From Longimicrobiales bacterium (GTDB taxonomy: Bacteria; Gemmatimonadota; Gemmatimonadetes; Longimicrobiales; Gaopeijiaceae), in contig CATQHQ010000002.1 in assembly GCA_958296005.1 (NCBI GenBank), positions 1 through 64,000 on the forward strand: a stretch of 64,000 nt of DNA. Direction: 5' to 3'. The translations under genes were made by a program, and so were the position numbers. Shown piece after piece: positions 29,853-39,392 of this stretch (positions are counted from its first letter, which is position 1; every line of letters begins with the position of its first letter). The notes below the pieces were generated by a model, which searched no databases, was not told where the DNA came from, and saw only the letters and a program-made list of their open reading frames with translations.

Positions 29853-30727
29853 CCGACGGACGGAGAGACTGACCGTCGGGCCGCCGCCGGGGAACGGCGG
29901 ATCCGGCCTCTCATGGCGCAGCGGCCGTCGGGCCCCCACGCTTCCACGGTCCGGCCTCCGGTGCCCGCATAGCCCGCCAGCCGCACCGGTTGCTCCACGA
30001 AAAGGGGCGACAGGGCGCGGTACTCGAAGTCGCGCACCGGTGCTCGCCAACGGCGTGCGGCGGCGTCCATGAGCATCAGCGCCGTCAGGGGCGCGTGCAC
30101 GACAAGGTCCGGATAGCCTTCCCCCTGCGCGTATCCGCGGTCGTAGTGGATTCGGTGCGCGTTGTAGGTCAACGCCGAGAAGCGGAACAACGCGACCGGA
30201 TCGGGGCGGCAGGTCTCTTGCCACTCGGGTGCCGCCGGCTCCGCGTCGCTCGTCGCCGAGGCCGCGGCCCGGCCGGCCGCCTCGCGGTACACGACGACCT
30301 GCTCCTCTTCGACGCAACGGCGCTCCCGCTGCACGACGGTGTGGCCGACGGTCACGAACGCCAGCCGACCACTTCGGCCCTTCTTCTCCACCATGTCGGT
30401 CACTTGAGAGCGCAACTCCGCCGCCTCGCCGACGACCACGGGACGCAACGAGCGCAGACGCCCTCCGGCCCACATCCGTCGCGGCAGGTCCACGGGCGGC
30501 ATGAAGGCTCCCCGGGCCTCGTGCCCGTCGGGACCCAGGGCCGACTGGCGAAGCGGTTCCCGGAAGTAGAGCCAGTGCCACCCCAACGGTAGCTCGGCAC
30601 CGACCCGGACCTTGTCGGGGTCGTGGTTCAGCAGGCCTCGCATGGCGCGAATCGGCCACGGATCGATCGTGCCGCGACGGACTCTTGTCCGGCGCTTGGG
30701 GTGGTCAGTCGTCGGTGGGCCGCTCAC
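29831..30727 (-). CDS. MaoC/FAS1-type hotdog acyl-CoA hydratase
   Basis: A 298-residue double-hotdog protein. The second domain holds RFSALTYNAHRIHYDRGYA and DLVVHAPL, the pattern of HTD2-like and mesaconyl-C4-CoA/itaconyl-CoA hydratases; the first contains PLGWHWLYFREP. GTG 30727 overlaps the lyase stop as GTGA. With the adjacent citramalyl-CoA-lyase-like gene, a mesaconyl-C4-CoA or itaconyl-CoA hydratase role is the best guess; a beta-hydroxyacyl dehydratase for another acid is possible. Soluble and full length. Confidence 0.75.
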   Translation of the reverse strand: MSGPPTTDHPKRRTRVRRGTIDPWPIRAMRGLLNHDPDKVRVGAELPLGWHWLYFREPLRQSALGPDGHEARGAFMPPVDLPRRMWAGGRLRSLRPVVVGEAAELRSQVTDMVEKKGRSGRLAFVTVGHTVVQRERRCVEEEQVVVYREAAGRAAASATSDAEPAAPEWQETCRPDPVALFRFSALTYNAHRIHYDRGYAQGEGYPDLVVHAPLTALMLMDAAARRWRAPVRDFEYRALSPLFVEQPVRLAGYAGTGGRTVEAWGPDGRCAMRGRIRRSPAAARRSVSPSVGHRLRSQ

Positions 30728-31590
30728 GTCTCCCGACGCCTGTCGCCGCGGGAGGCCAGCACCCGCCGGGCGGCTCTCACGATCGGCCGGTCCACCATCT
30801 TGCCGTCAAGCAGGACGGGTCCGCCCTGGGCGTCTCGATCCGCCTCCACGATCCTCTTGGCGCGCTCCACGTCGAGGTCGGAAAACCCGAAGGCGTCGTG
30901 AATTGCCGGCAACTGGGCCGGGTGAATTGCCATCTTGCCTGAGAACCCCAGCCGCCGGACGCGGCGCGCCTCCTCGCGAAGCGCCTCCAAGCCGCCGTCG
31001 CGGACTTCCAGGGAGGGCATGTCGATCGCCGCCACCCCGGTTGCGGCCGCCGCATGCACGACCCTGGAGCGGGCGTACAGGAGCGACTCCCAGCACGGAT
31101 CGGCGCCCAGCTCCAGACACAGGTCGAAGCCGCCGAAGACGAGCCCGGCCACCGACGGGTCGGCTTCGCCCAGCTTCACGGCGTTTTGCAGGCCGGAGGC
31201 CGTCTCCACCAACGGCAGCACGGACGCCGCTCCGTTCCCCAGAAGCCGAACCGCCTCGCGCACGTCGCCGTCGTTCCGCACCATGGGAAGCATGACGGCC
31301 GCGAGGGGAGGTCGGCTTCTTCCGGCTTCCGCGCGTACCTCCGCCAGAGCTTGCGCGTCCAGCCGGCCCTCCGGCGATCCGGGATCGTTGATGCGCACCA
31401 TCAGACGGGCCGGGTCCCAAGACGGATCGCGCAGGAACTCGCGCAGCGCCGCCCGCCCTTCCGCCTTGCGCTCCGGCGCCACGGCGTCCTCCAGGTCGAT
31501 GCAAGCGGCGTCCGCATCGCTGGCCAGCGCCTTGCGGTACCGGTCCGGCCGGTCCGCGGGGACAAAGAGGATCGACCGGCAGGACCGCAT
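30724..31590 (-). CDS. HpcH/HpaI-type CoA ester lyase (citramalyl/malyl-CoA lyase family)
   Basis: A 288-residue CitE-like TIM-barrel. Seen: RSILFVPADRPDRYRKAL, DLEDAVAPERK (metal and substrate site), MVRINDPGS, PLVETASG and MAIHPAQL. The family cleaves (S)-citramalyl-, malyl- or beta-methylmalyl-CoA, or related compounds. ATG 31590 overlaps the ACAD stop by 1 nt (TGATG), so translation is coupled. Placed between an acyl-CoA dehydrogenase and a MaoC-like hydratase, it is read as part of a C5-dicarboxyl-CoA route ending in acetyl-CoA plus pyruvate. The substrate is inferred. Confidence 0.85.
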   Translation of the reverse strand: MRSCRSILFVPADRPDRYRKALASDADAACIDLEDAVAPERKAEGRAALREFLRDPSWDPARLMVRINDPGSPEGRLDAQALAEVRAEAGRSRPPLAAVMLPMVRNDGDVREAVRLLGNGAASVLPLVETASGLQNAVKLGEADPSVAGLVFGGFDLCLELGADPCWESLLYARSRVVHAAAATGVAAIDMPSLEVRDGGLEALREEARRVRRLGFSGKMAIHPAQLPAIHDAFGFSDLDVERAKRIVEADRDAQGGPVLLDGKMVDRPIVRAARRVLASRGDRRRET

Positions 31591-32750
31591 CAGAACGAAC
31601 GGGGCATCTTCAGCACGTGCTGGGCTATGTGGCCGAGCACCAAGTTGTTCGCGACCGGCGCCACCATGTACAGGCGAGCCTCCCGGAACTTCCGCTCGAT
31701 TCCGTACTCCGACGCCATGCCCCACCCGCCGAAGGCGTCCATCGCCGCGTTCGCCGCCTTCCACGCCGCCCGCGACGCCAAGTACTTGGCCATGTTGGCC
31801 TCCGCGCCCGGCGAACCTCCACCGTCGTAGAGCCGTGCGGCCCGGTCGCGCACCGCCGCGGCGGCGCACACGTCGATGTAGGCGTCGGCGATCGGAAACT
31901 GCACGCCCTGGTTCTTCCCGATCGCCCGTCCGAAGACGCGCCGCTCGCGGGCGTAGGCGGCGGCTCGGTCGACGAAGTACAGACCGTCGCCGACGGACTC
32001 GGACGCCAGCAGGATGCGCTCGGCGTTCATCCCCGATAGGATGTGCCTGAAGCCCTCGCCCTCCTCGCCGATGCGGTTCTCGGCCGGAAGCTCCAAGTCG
32101 TCGAAGAACACCTCGCTGGTGTGGTGGTTGATCATCGTGGCGACGGGCCTGGTCCGCACCGAACCGCCGGTCTCCCGCAGGTCCACCATGAAGACCGAGA
32201 GGCCGTCCGTCCGCTTGGCCACCTTGGCCTCGGGGGTGGTGCGCGCGAGCAGCATCATCAGGTCCGAGTGGTCGACTCGCGAGATGAAGACCTTCTGCCC
32301 GTTGACGACGTAGCGGTCGCCCCTGCGCTCGGCGAAGGTGCGGATCCGAGCCGTGTCGGAGCCCGCGTCGGGCTCGGTGACGGCAAAGGCTTGCAGACGC
32401 AGCTCGCCCGACGCGATGCCGGGGAGGAAGCGCGCCTTCTGCTCCCGGGAGCCGTGGCGCAGCAGCGTTCCCATCGTGTACATCTGGGCGTGGCAAGCCG
32501 CCGCGTTGGCGCCGGTGCGGTTGATCTCCTCCAGGATCGTCCCAGCCTCGGCAAGCCCGAGCCCCGCGCCCCCGTACTCCTCCGGGATCAGGCACGCCAA
32601 GTACCCGGCCTCGGTCAGGGCGGCGACGAACGCCTCCGGGTAGGCGCGGGCCTCGTCGGCCTTCCGCCAGTACTCCTCTCCAAAGCGCGAGCAGAGATCG
32701 CGGACCGCGGCGGCGAGCTCGTCGGGGCTGCCGTTCTCGGCCTGGGTCAA
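31590..32750 (-). CDS. Acyl-CoA dehydrogenase
   Basis: A 386-residue flavoprotein: LIPEEYGGAGLG, FAVTEPDAGSDTARIR (FAD/substrate), VNGQKVFISRVDHSD, HHTSEVFFDDLELP and AAMDAFGGWGMASEYGIERK match the ACAD family. TTG 32750 was chosen because it overlaps the preceding stop codon (TTGA) and gives the usual family length; the frame is open further upstream within the unrelated neighbour. Neighbouring lyase and hydratase suggest a branched C5-dicarboxylic acyl-CoA substrate such as methylsuccinyl-CoA, but a generic ACAD cannot be excluded. Confidence 0.85.
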   Translation of the reverse strand: MTQAENGSPDELAAAVRDLCSRFGEEYWRKADEARAYPEAFVAALTEAGYLACLIPEEYGGAGLGLAEAGTILEEINRTGANAAACHAQMYTMGTLLRHGSREQKARFLPGIASGELRLQAFAVTEPDAGSDTARIRTFAERRGDRYVVNGQKVFISRVDHSDLMMLLARTTPEAKVAKRTDGLSVFMVDLRETGGSVRTRPVATMINHHTSEVFFDDLELPAENRIGEEGEGFRHILSGMNAERILLASESVGDGLYFVDRAAAYARERRVFGRAIGKNQGVQFPIADAYIDVCAAAAVRDRAARLYDGGGSPGAEANMAKYLASRAAWKAANAAMDAFGGWGMASEYGIERKFREARLYMVAPVANNLVLGHIAQHVLKMPRSF

Positions 32751-35554
32751 CGGCCGGGACGGCGCATCGGGCTCGCCGCTTCGGCTGCCTTGATCACCGC
32801 CGTGACCTGCGCCATCTGGCCAGGACCCCAGCAGGAGCGCCACGGGTGGTTGCTGCACTCCTTGCGGATGCGCTTGCCGAGTTCGGTGCGCATGAAGCGC
32901 ATGATCACCACGGCGTCGAACACGGAGAGCTTGCGGGTGAACTCTTCCAGAGGCTTCTGCCAGTTGGAGCCCCACCCAGTGTGGATGAACTCGACTCGGA
33001 CGTGGGGGTGGGTCCGGTGCAGCTTGGCGCGGACCTGATCCTCCGCCCGGGCCTGCACTTCGTTGCCGCCGACCACCAGCACCTTGACTTCGGCCTTCTC
33101 CGCATCGTCGGACTCGCCCTCGGCGGCATCGCGCGAAGCGGCGAGGAGGGCGTCGTAGCGGTCCCGCATGTCCTTGTAGAGAGACGGATCGATCCCGAAC
33201 TCCTCGACCTTGCGCAAGAGCCCTTCCGCTTCGTCGAGCCAGCCTTCGGTGCCCCGGCTGGCGTACTGGTGGAAGTACTCCCGCAAGACTTCCGTTGCTT
33301 CCTCCAACCGTCCTTGGGCTTCGTAGCAGTGGACCAGGGCAATCGCGGCGTCCTCTTGCGACCACGCCGGCTCGTAGCGGGAGGAATCCGCGAGGATCTC
33401 CGCAAACTCCTTGGCGCCGACGCCACGCTGGGCCATGGCCTCGAGGTCGCTCAGAACGTCGGCTGCCTCTTCGCGGTTGCCGTTGGCCACGTAACCAAAA
33501 AGGGCGGCTCGCAAGTCAGCCGCTGCGAGGTGACCGGGCCGGTCCGCCTTGCGTCCCCGCGCCCGGAGCCCTCGAACCGCCGAGCGGCACTGCGTGAGCA
33601 TCGACTGGGAGTTGGCGGCGATCTCCAACGTGGCGTCGTCCCCGGCCTCGACGACGGCTTTGTACACAAAGCGCTGGCTGTCTTGGTCGACAAGCTCCAT
33701 CGCATCCACCAACGAGGCGACCAGGTAGGGCGGAAGCACTGCGCCGGCCTTCATGCCTTCGACCATGATCGTCGACCCCTGGGCAAGCCTCGCCGGCGAC
33801 AAGCTGCAGATGCTCGCGACTCCAAAGTAGACGTTGGTGCGCGGCACCATGCGGGCGTAGCGTTCCCGGCGGCTCATGAAGACCGAGCGAGCCTGCGTGA
33901 GGTGCTTTGCCGCCTCCTCGTAGCCGCTCCCTTCAAGCACCGCACGGCCCAAGGCCAGCACGCCCAGGCAGTATCGGCCGTTGCACGCGTCGTCGGCATC
34001 CTCCTGGATCGACTCCTCGAAGCGCCTCTCGCCCAGCGAGAGCTTCTCCACTACGACTTCCAGCTCTTCCTTGGCGAGAGGGAGCTGCACCTCCCACAGA
34101 GCACTGAAGCCGCCGGCCAGAAGTCCCAGGTCGGCCTGCACAAGGGAGCGCGTCTTGCCGTCCAGCTCCATCACCAACAGATCTTCAAGGGCGACCGTGG
34201 CGCCGTGGTGCTCCTTAAGCCGCATGAGGCACTGGGCCTGTCGGCGGCGCGCCTCGATGAACACGTCCGTGCCCGCCGAGGTCCCGGCGCTGTCCACGCC
34301 CTCGGCCGTCGCGACCAGCAGATCGAGGACGGGGCGAGCTTGCGCGGCGTCCTCGGCCCGCAGCCGACGGACCGCTGCGTCTAGGAGCAGCTCGTACAGG
34401 CCCAGACGGTCCTCGAGGGCGGATTTCTGGACGAACCGAGCGAGTTCGGCGGTCCGGCCCTCGTCCGCCAGGGCCCGCACGGTGGGTTCCAGCGCCTCGG
34501 CGGACGCGAAGTCCGTGCCGTCGCCCAAGTCCTTGACGATGCCCCCTCCATCGTACTCCCGAACGATCATCGGCCACGCCTCGGAACGAGCCCAACCCTG
34601 TATTGCGCCGGCCCAATAGCAACGTGTGCCGTCTCGACCTAAAGCGGGCCACCCGGTGCGGGGCACCCGCCCAAAGAGCGTGTCCCGAAAGCCCGCATGG
34701 TAGTAGGAGATCGGTCGCCGTCCGTTCAGGCTCACAAACTCGTTCACGGCCGCGTCCACTTCCTCCGACGAAAGAGAACCGGCCACCCCTTGCGCAGAGG
34801 CAACTATCGACTGTATCAGAACCCGGTCCAGGACGGTCAACGTCGAGCTTGGGGCGGGTCTCGCCCCTTCGTCCGACCCGTCGTGGCTCGCGGGCTCCGG
34901 GACCGGGGCCGGGTCGGCCTCGCTGGGTTCGACGACCACCGGGACAGGCACGTCCGCCGCCGCTGTGCCGTTGGCCAGCCTCCCCATCCAGCTCCAAAGG
35001 TGGTCCGCCACGGACGCGCGCCGAAGCGCCAGGACCAGGAAGTACACCACCACGTTGCGCACGCCGTACTCCGCCACCAGCCGGTTGGCGGCGGCGTGAA
35101 CCTCTTTCTCCTTCGCGGCGATCTTGTCGATAGAGTCGGACGGCCGATCGCGAGAATTCGCTCCCAGCAAGCCCTGAAAGCGGCTGAGCATGGCCCTGCG
35201 GCCCGTCCTGTGAAGCTGTTCCAGCAACGACGACGCCAGCTGGGCCTCGAGGGAGAGGGCGGCCTTCATCCCTCCCGCAAGCTCATCGTCGGGCCACTTG
35301 CGCACCGTTTCCGGTCTGGCGCGCTTCGTGCGGGCGACGATGGCGACGAGCGCTTTCCTGTCCGTTCGCTCGACCTCCAGATAGTACCGGGCCGCAAGGA
35401 CGCGCTCGTCGGCGCGCAGAGCCTTCCAAAGGCCGCTGGCGGTCAGCCGCCCAGGGTCCTTGGCCAAACGTTCCAGCATCGGCTCCAACCCCGCCACGCC
35501 CCCGTTCTGCACGACCGCCGCCTGCTGTCCTCCCTTGAGTTCTGATCCGTTCAC
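32747..35554 (-). CDS. Large protein of unknown function, helical repeats plus GG-Rossmann-like C-terminus
   Basis: A 935-residue protein not recognised. GTG 35554 has an excellent Shine-Dalgarno (GGAGG, 6-10 nt upstream). Predicted layout: an Ala/Leu-rich helical N-terminus to about 200; a Pro/Glu-rich linker about 205-245; a long helical region with TPR-like pairs (for example LVHCYEAQGRLEEATEVLRE); and a distinct C-terminal domain from residue 823 with VKVLVVGGNEVQA, EFIHTGWGSNW, FDAVVIMRFMRTELGKRIRK and a final PWRSCWGPGQ. The last part resembles the small GG-Rossmann domain of DUF2325-like proteins by eye only. It overlaps the ACAD gene by TTGA. No signal peptide. Role unknown; possibly a regulator or NTP- or nucleic-acid-sensing protein. 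Confidence 0.6.
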   Translation of the reverse strand: MNGSELKGGQQAAVVQNGGVAGLEPMLERLAKDPGRLTASGLWKALRADERVLAARYYLEVERTDRKALVAIVARTKRARPETVRKWPDDELAGGMKAALSLEAQLASSLLEQLHRTGRRAMLSRFQGLLGANSRDRPSDSIDKIAAKEKEVHAAANRLVAEYGVRNVVVYFLVLALRRASVADHLWSWMGRLANGTAAADVPVPVVVEPSEADPAPVPEPASHDGSDEGARPAPSSTLTVLDRVLIQSIVASAQGVAGSLSSEEVDAAVNEFVSLNGRRPISYYHAGFRDTLFGRVPRTGWPALGRDGTRCYWAGAIQGWARSEAWPMIVREYDGGGIVKDLGDGTDFASAEALEPTVRALADEGRTAELARFVQKSALEDRLGLYELLLDAAVRRLRAEDAAQARPVLDLLVATAEGVDSAGTSAGTDVFIEARRRQAQCLMRLKEHHGATVALEDLLVMELDGKTRSLVQADLGLLAGGFSALWEVQLPLAKEELEVVVEKLSLGERRFEESIQEDADDACNGRYCLGVLALGRAVLEGSGYEEAAKHLTQARSVFMSRRERYARMVPRTNVYFGVASICSLSPARLAQGSTIMVEGMKAGAVLPPYLVASLVDAMELVDQDSQRFVYKAVVEAGDDATLEIAANSQSMLTQCRSAVRGLRARGRKADRPGHLAAADLRAALFGYVANGNREEAADVLSDLEAMAQRGVGAKEFAEILADSSRYEPAWSQEDAAIALVHCYEAQGRLEEATEVLREYFHQYASRGTEGWLDEAEGLLRKVEEFGIDPSLYKDMRDRYDALLAASRDAAEGESDDAEKAEVKVLVVGGNEVQARAEDQVRAKLHRTHPHVRVEFIHTGWGSNWQKPLEEFTRKLSVFDAVVIMRFMRTELGKRIRKECSNHPWRSCWGPGQMAQVTAVIKAAEAASPMRRPGR

Positions 35555-35585
35555 TGCCGTCCTCCATGTCAGCTGGCGGTTGGCG

Positions 35586-36899
35586 TCAGTGTTCCATCGA
35601 GTGCATGTCGCGACCGCCCACCACGTGCTTGATTACCCTGCCCCCGAGCATTACGAACGTCACGTCCTTAGTTACTCCGATGTCGTCCAAAGGGTTCCCT
35701 GGGAGCGCGATCACGTCCGCGAGCATCCCTTCCGCCAAGCGGCCCCGGTCGGGCGTGCCCAGCAGCTCCGCCGCGTGGAGCGTGGCTGTGCGCAAGGCGT
35801 CGATCTCGCTCATGCCCATCTCCACGTACACCTCGAACTCGCCGGCGTTCTCGCCGTGGGGGAAGACCCCTGCGTCGGTGCCGAAGGCGATGGGGACGCC
35901 CCGCTGCACCGCTCTGCGGGTGCTGGCTCGGGCGACGGGCAGGATCTCCTCTGCCTTGCCGCGAATCAGGGGCGGCAGCACGTCCATCGCGATCCGGTCC
36001 ACCAGGTACGTGGTGGGGACGAGGTACGTGCCCTTCTCGATCATCAGGTCCATGATCTCGTCGGTCAGCACCGAGCCGTGCTCGATCGAGGCGACCCCGG
36101 CCTGCACCGCCGCCAGAATGCCTTCGGCGCCGTGGGCGTGGGCCGCGACCTTGATCCCGTGGCGCGCGGCCTCCGCGACCATCGCCTCGAGCTCGTCGGA
36201 GGTGTACTGCTGGGCGCCCACCGGCCCCTCCATGGAGAGGACGCCTGCCGTCGCGCACGTCTTGATCACCTTGGCGCCGTGCTTGATCTGGTAGCGAACC
36301 GCCTCGACCACCTCCCACGGTCCGTCGGCGACGCCCTGCTCCGGGCCGCGCTCAAGGATCCCCGGCGCGAGACCCGTCACGTCGCAGTGGCCGCCTGTGA
36401 TGCCCAGGGGATGTCGTGACGGGATCACCCGCGGCGCAACGATGTCGCCTCGCTCCACCGCCTTGCCCAGCTCCACGGTCACGTCCCCGCCGAAGTCGCG
36501 CACGGTGGTGAAGCCCGCCCGGACCGTGACGCCGCCGTACTTCACGGCGTTGTACGCCCCCCGAGCCTCGGTCATCGTCACGGCGTCGGTGAAGCTTGCC
36601 GCGTCCAGCTGGCCGGCCAGGTGCGTGTGGGCGTCGATGAAGCCCGGCAGCAGCGTCACGTCCCCCAGGTCCATCTCGTGGGCCCCGTCCGGGACCGAGG
36701 CCGGGTTGACCGCCGCGATCAGCCCTCCCTCAACCACGAGGACCGCGTCCGGGTGCACGACGCCAGTCTCCACGTCGATCATGCGAGCGGCGCGCAGGAC
36801 CGTGGGGCGGTCGGCGCCGTGGTCCTCCCCGTGCTGGTGCTGGGCGGAGAGGGCGATAGGGGTCGAGGCCAGGACGACGGCCAGCGCGACGGCTTTCAT
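35586..36899 (-). CDS. Secreted metal-dependent amidohydrolase (prolidase-like)
   Basis: A 437-residue protein with a signal peptide (MKAVALAVVLASTPIALSA). It has FIDAHTHLAG (metal ligands His91, His93), a possible metal-bridging Lys in KVIKTCATAG, AAHAHGAEG, SIEHG and AFGTDAGVFP, all amidohydrolase/metal-dependent prolidase features. ATG 36899 lies 1 nt after the stop of the large zinc protease, so the two are almost certainly co-expressed. Together with the M1 enzyme upstream, this suggests extracytoplasmic peptide breakdown. Substrate is not proven. Confidence 0.88.
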   Translation of the reverse strand: MKAVALAVVLASTPIALSAQHQHGEDHGADRPTVLRAARMIDVETGVVHPDAVLVVEGGLIAAVNPASVPDGAHEMDLGDVTLLPGFIDAHTHLAGQLDAASFTDAVTMTEARGAYNAVKYGGVTVRAGFTTVRDFGGDVTVELGKAVERGDIVAPRVIPSRHPLGITGGHCDVTGLAPGILERGPEQGVADGPWEVVEAVRYQIKHGAKVIKTCATAGVLSMEGPVGAQQYTSDELEAMVAEAARHGIKVAAHAHGAEGILAAVQAGVASIEHGSVLTDEIMDLMIEKGTYLVPTTYLVDRIAMDVLPPLIRGKAEEILPVARASTRRAVQRGVPIAFGTDAGVFPHGENAGEFEVYVEMGMSEIDALRTATLHAAELLGTPDRGRLAEGMLADVIALPGNPLDDIGVTKDVTFVMLGGRVIKHVVGGRDMHSMEH

Positions 36900-36900
36900 C

Positions 36901-39378
36901 TCATGAACCCCCCGGTTCGAGGATGGCGTCGATCCGCTCGACGGCGTCCAGGAAGTGAAGCCGCGTGGCACGGTGGGACGCGCCCGCCGCGGCCGTCTCC
37001 AGCTCGCCCCGCAGGGCCGCCAGCTGCCCTCGAACGAACGGGGCCACGTCGGTGCGCATCGCCTCTTCGTCCTCCATGAGGGCGCCCATCCGATCCAGAT
37101 AGGCCCGCTGCAGGTTGCGCCGGTAGGCGTCGGCATCCCGTCCCGACGAAGCCTCGGACCACACGCCGGCCCGCAGGTCGTCCAGCATCTCTCCCAGCGT
37201 GTAGGCGTCGTCGTCGTGGAAGGCTTCCTGCTCGACCAGGCGCTTCATCCGGGCCACGTTCATGAGCTGGTTCAGCGCCGCTGCTTGCCGGCCCCGCACC
37301 AGGTCGGGCGCGCCGCTGCTCTGGAAGCGGTCCAGAACGTCGGCGTCCAGCAGCCACTCCGGCGTCGCGAAGACCTGCCGGTTCAGGTACTCCACCGCCC
37401 GCCGCTGCCGGTCCTCCGATACCCGCTCGTAGGGCACGCCGTCCTGCCCTTGGCGCTTCCGGGTGCGCACCACCCCTCCCACGTTGGCGACCACGTGTCC
37501 CGTGTAGCGGCTCCACTGGGAGACGACGTTGCCGTACAGCTCTTCCAGCTGGGAGTAGTCCTCGCCATCCTCGAACGTCCACTCGGTCAGGTTGTCCACG
37601 ATGCGCTTCAAGTTCTCGACCCCGTAGTCGGACGCGCGCATCGCGTCGTCGCCGATCGCTTCGGTCAGCGCCGTCGGGTCCGCGCCGTTGGGGCTGGAGA
37701 ACCTGTACACCGGGTCCTCCTGCATATCGGCCACCATTGCCCGCAGGTCCTCGCGCTCCGCGTAGCGGTCCTTGCCGAGGAACGGCCGGTAGCCCCACTC
37801 GACGGCGAACTTGTCGTACGGCCCCACCAGCGGCATGAGGCAGGCGTCGTCGCCAGGCTGGGCCACGTAGTTGAAGCGCGCGTAGTCCATGATCGACGGC
37901 GCCACGCCCATCTCGCAGGTGAACCGCGTTCGCAGCTGCTCCACCGAGTACGCCGCCGACGCCTGCATGTTGTGCTGCAGCCCGATCGTGTGGCCCACCT
38001 CGTGAGCGGAGACGAAGCGGACCAGCTCGCCCATCAGCTCGTCGCTGAACTTGACTCCCCGGGCGTCCTCGTTGACCGCCGCGGTCTGCACGAAGAACCA
38101 GTTGCGCAGCAGGTTCATCACGTTGTGGTACCACTGGATGTCGCTCTCCAGGATCTCGCCCGTGCGCGGGTCGTGCACGTGGGGACCCGAAGCGTTCTGC
38201 ACCGGCGACGCCAAGTAGCGAATCACCGACCAGCGGGCGTCCTCGGGGCTCCAGTCGGGGTCGTCGACGGGCGCGTCGCGGGCCACGATCGCGTTGCGGA
38301 AGCCGGCGCGCTCGAACGCCGGCTGCCAGTCCACCACGCCTTGCTTGAGGTACGGGACCCACTTGGGCGGCGTGGCCGGGTCGATGTAGTAGACGATCGG
38401 CTTGACCGGCTCCACCAGCTCGCCCCTTGCGAACGCCTCCGGGTCGCTGGGCTCGAGTCGCCAACGGGTGACGAAGCACTGGGTGACGGCTCGCTGCTCG
38501 TCGAGTCCGTAGTCGATCTGGCTGGTGCTGAAGAAGCCGACCCTCTCGTCGCAGAGGCGCGGCTCCATGGGGTCCTCGGGCAGCAGCAGCATGGAGTGGT
38601 GCATCTCCATCGAGAGGGTGTTGCTGGCCGCGTTGGAGGGCGGGTCGGTCGCTTCGTAGGTGACCACGCGCCGCACCTCGAGGTTGGTCGGGAAGGCGGT
38701 GGCGCGGACGATGTACGTCCGGTCCGAGTCCAAGCGCCGCACGCCGAACTGCTCGCGGCGGAACTTGGGCAGCCCCAGCAGCGTCACGTCGCCGGTGAAC
38801 AGATCGGTGACGTCCGTCACCACGGCCGAGGAGTCGTCGGACATGACCTCCACGTCGAACGCCCCCACGATCGGCTCGAAGTTGGAGTTGCGCACCGCCG
38901 CCGCGACCGCCGTCGAGTCGCTGGCGAAGTTCTCGTAGCCCACCAGCCGCAGCAGCACCCGGTCGCCGTTGCGCTCCCAACGAACGGTGGAGGTGTTGGC
39001 CTTGGAGCCGCCGTAGCCCGCGCCGTCGGGGGTGCGCGCCACCCGGGTCAGCAGGAGCATCTCCCGGTCGAGCAGCTCCAGCGGTATCTCGTAGAAGAGC
39101 TTTTCGTCGATCATGTGAGCGTCGAAGAGGCCCTCGCTGGTGACGGCGTCTTCGGTGATCACGTCGGCGTAGGACTTGGTCTCCTCCTCGTCTTCCGCCT
39201 CCTCGTCCTCCTCTTGCTCTTGGAAGACGGGTGCTGGCGTCGGCACCCAAGCCGGGGCTGGAACCGTGGCCAGCGCCGAGGCGGGGGCGGCGACCAGGAT
39301 CGAAAGGGAGACGCCGGCGGCCAATGGGACCAGCGCAGCCAGCAGGAGAGCTTGGAACGGGGCGATGAGGCGCTTCAT
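36901..39378 (-). CDS. Secreted DUF5117/DUF4953-type zinc metalloprotease
   Basis: An 825-residue protein. The signal peptide is followed by an acidic stretch (EQEEDEEAEDEEE), a beta-rich region and a metzincin-like zinc motif HEVGHTIGLQH at 459-469, followed by SIMDYARF (possible Met-turn). The N-terminal pattern (DGLFDAHMIDEKLFYEIP, LLLTRVARTPDG) matches large DUF5117-type proteases found in Bacteroidota and Gemmatimonadota. ATG 39378, 14 nt after the M1 gene. Role likely protein degradation at the cell surface or periplasm. Confidence 0.85.
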   Translation of the reverse strand: MKRLIAPFQALLLAALVPLAAGVSLSILVAAPASALATVPAPAWVPTPAPVFQEQEEDEEAEDEEETKSYADVITEDAVTSEGLFDAHMIDEKLFYEIPLELLDREMLLLTRVARTPDGAGYGGSKANTSTVRWERNGDRVLLRLVGYENFASDSTAVAAAVRNSNFEPIVGAFDVEVMSDDSSAVVTDVTDLFTGDVTLLGLPKFRREQFGVRRLDSDRTYIVRATAFPTNLEVRRVVTYEATDPPSNAASNTLSMEMHHSMLLLPEDPMEPRLCDERVGFFSTSQIDYGLDEQRAVTQCFVTRWRLEPSDPEAFARGELVEPVKPIVYYIDPATPPKWVPYLKQGVVDWQPAFERAGFRNAIVARDAPVDDPDWSPEDARWSVIRYLASPVQNASGPHVHDPRTGEILESDIQWYHNVMNLLRNWFFVQTAAVNEDARGVKFSDELMGELVRFVSAHEVGHTIGLQHNMQASAAYSVEQLRTRFTCEMGVAPSIMDYARFNYVAQPGDDACLMPLVGPYDKFAVEWGYRPFLGKDRYAEREDLRAMVADMQEDPVYRFSSPNGADPTALTEAIGDDAMRASDYGVENLKRIVDNLTEWTFEDGEDYSQLEELYGNVVSQWSRYTGHVVANVGGVVRTRKRQGQDGVPYERVSEDRQRRAVEYLNRQVFATPEWLLDADVLDRFQSSGAPDLVRGRQAAALNQLMNVARMKRLVEQEAFHDDDAYTLGEMLDDLRAGVWSEASSGRDADAYRRNLQRAYLDRMGALMEDEEAMRTDVAPFVRGQLAALRGELETAAAGASHRATRLHFLDAVERIDAILEPGGS

Positions 39379-39392
39379 GGAAGTTGTCCTGT

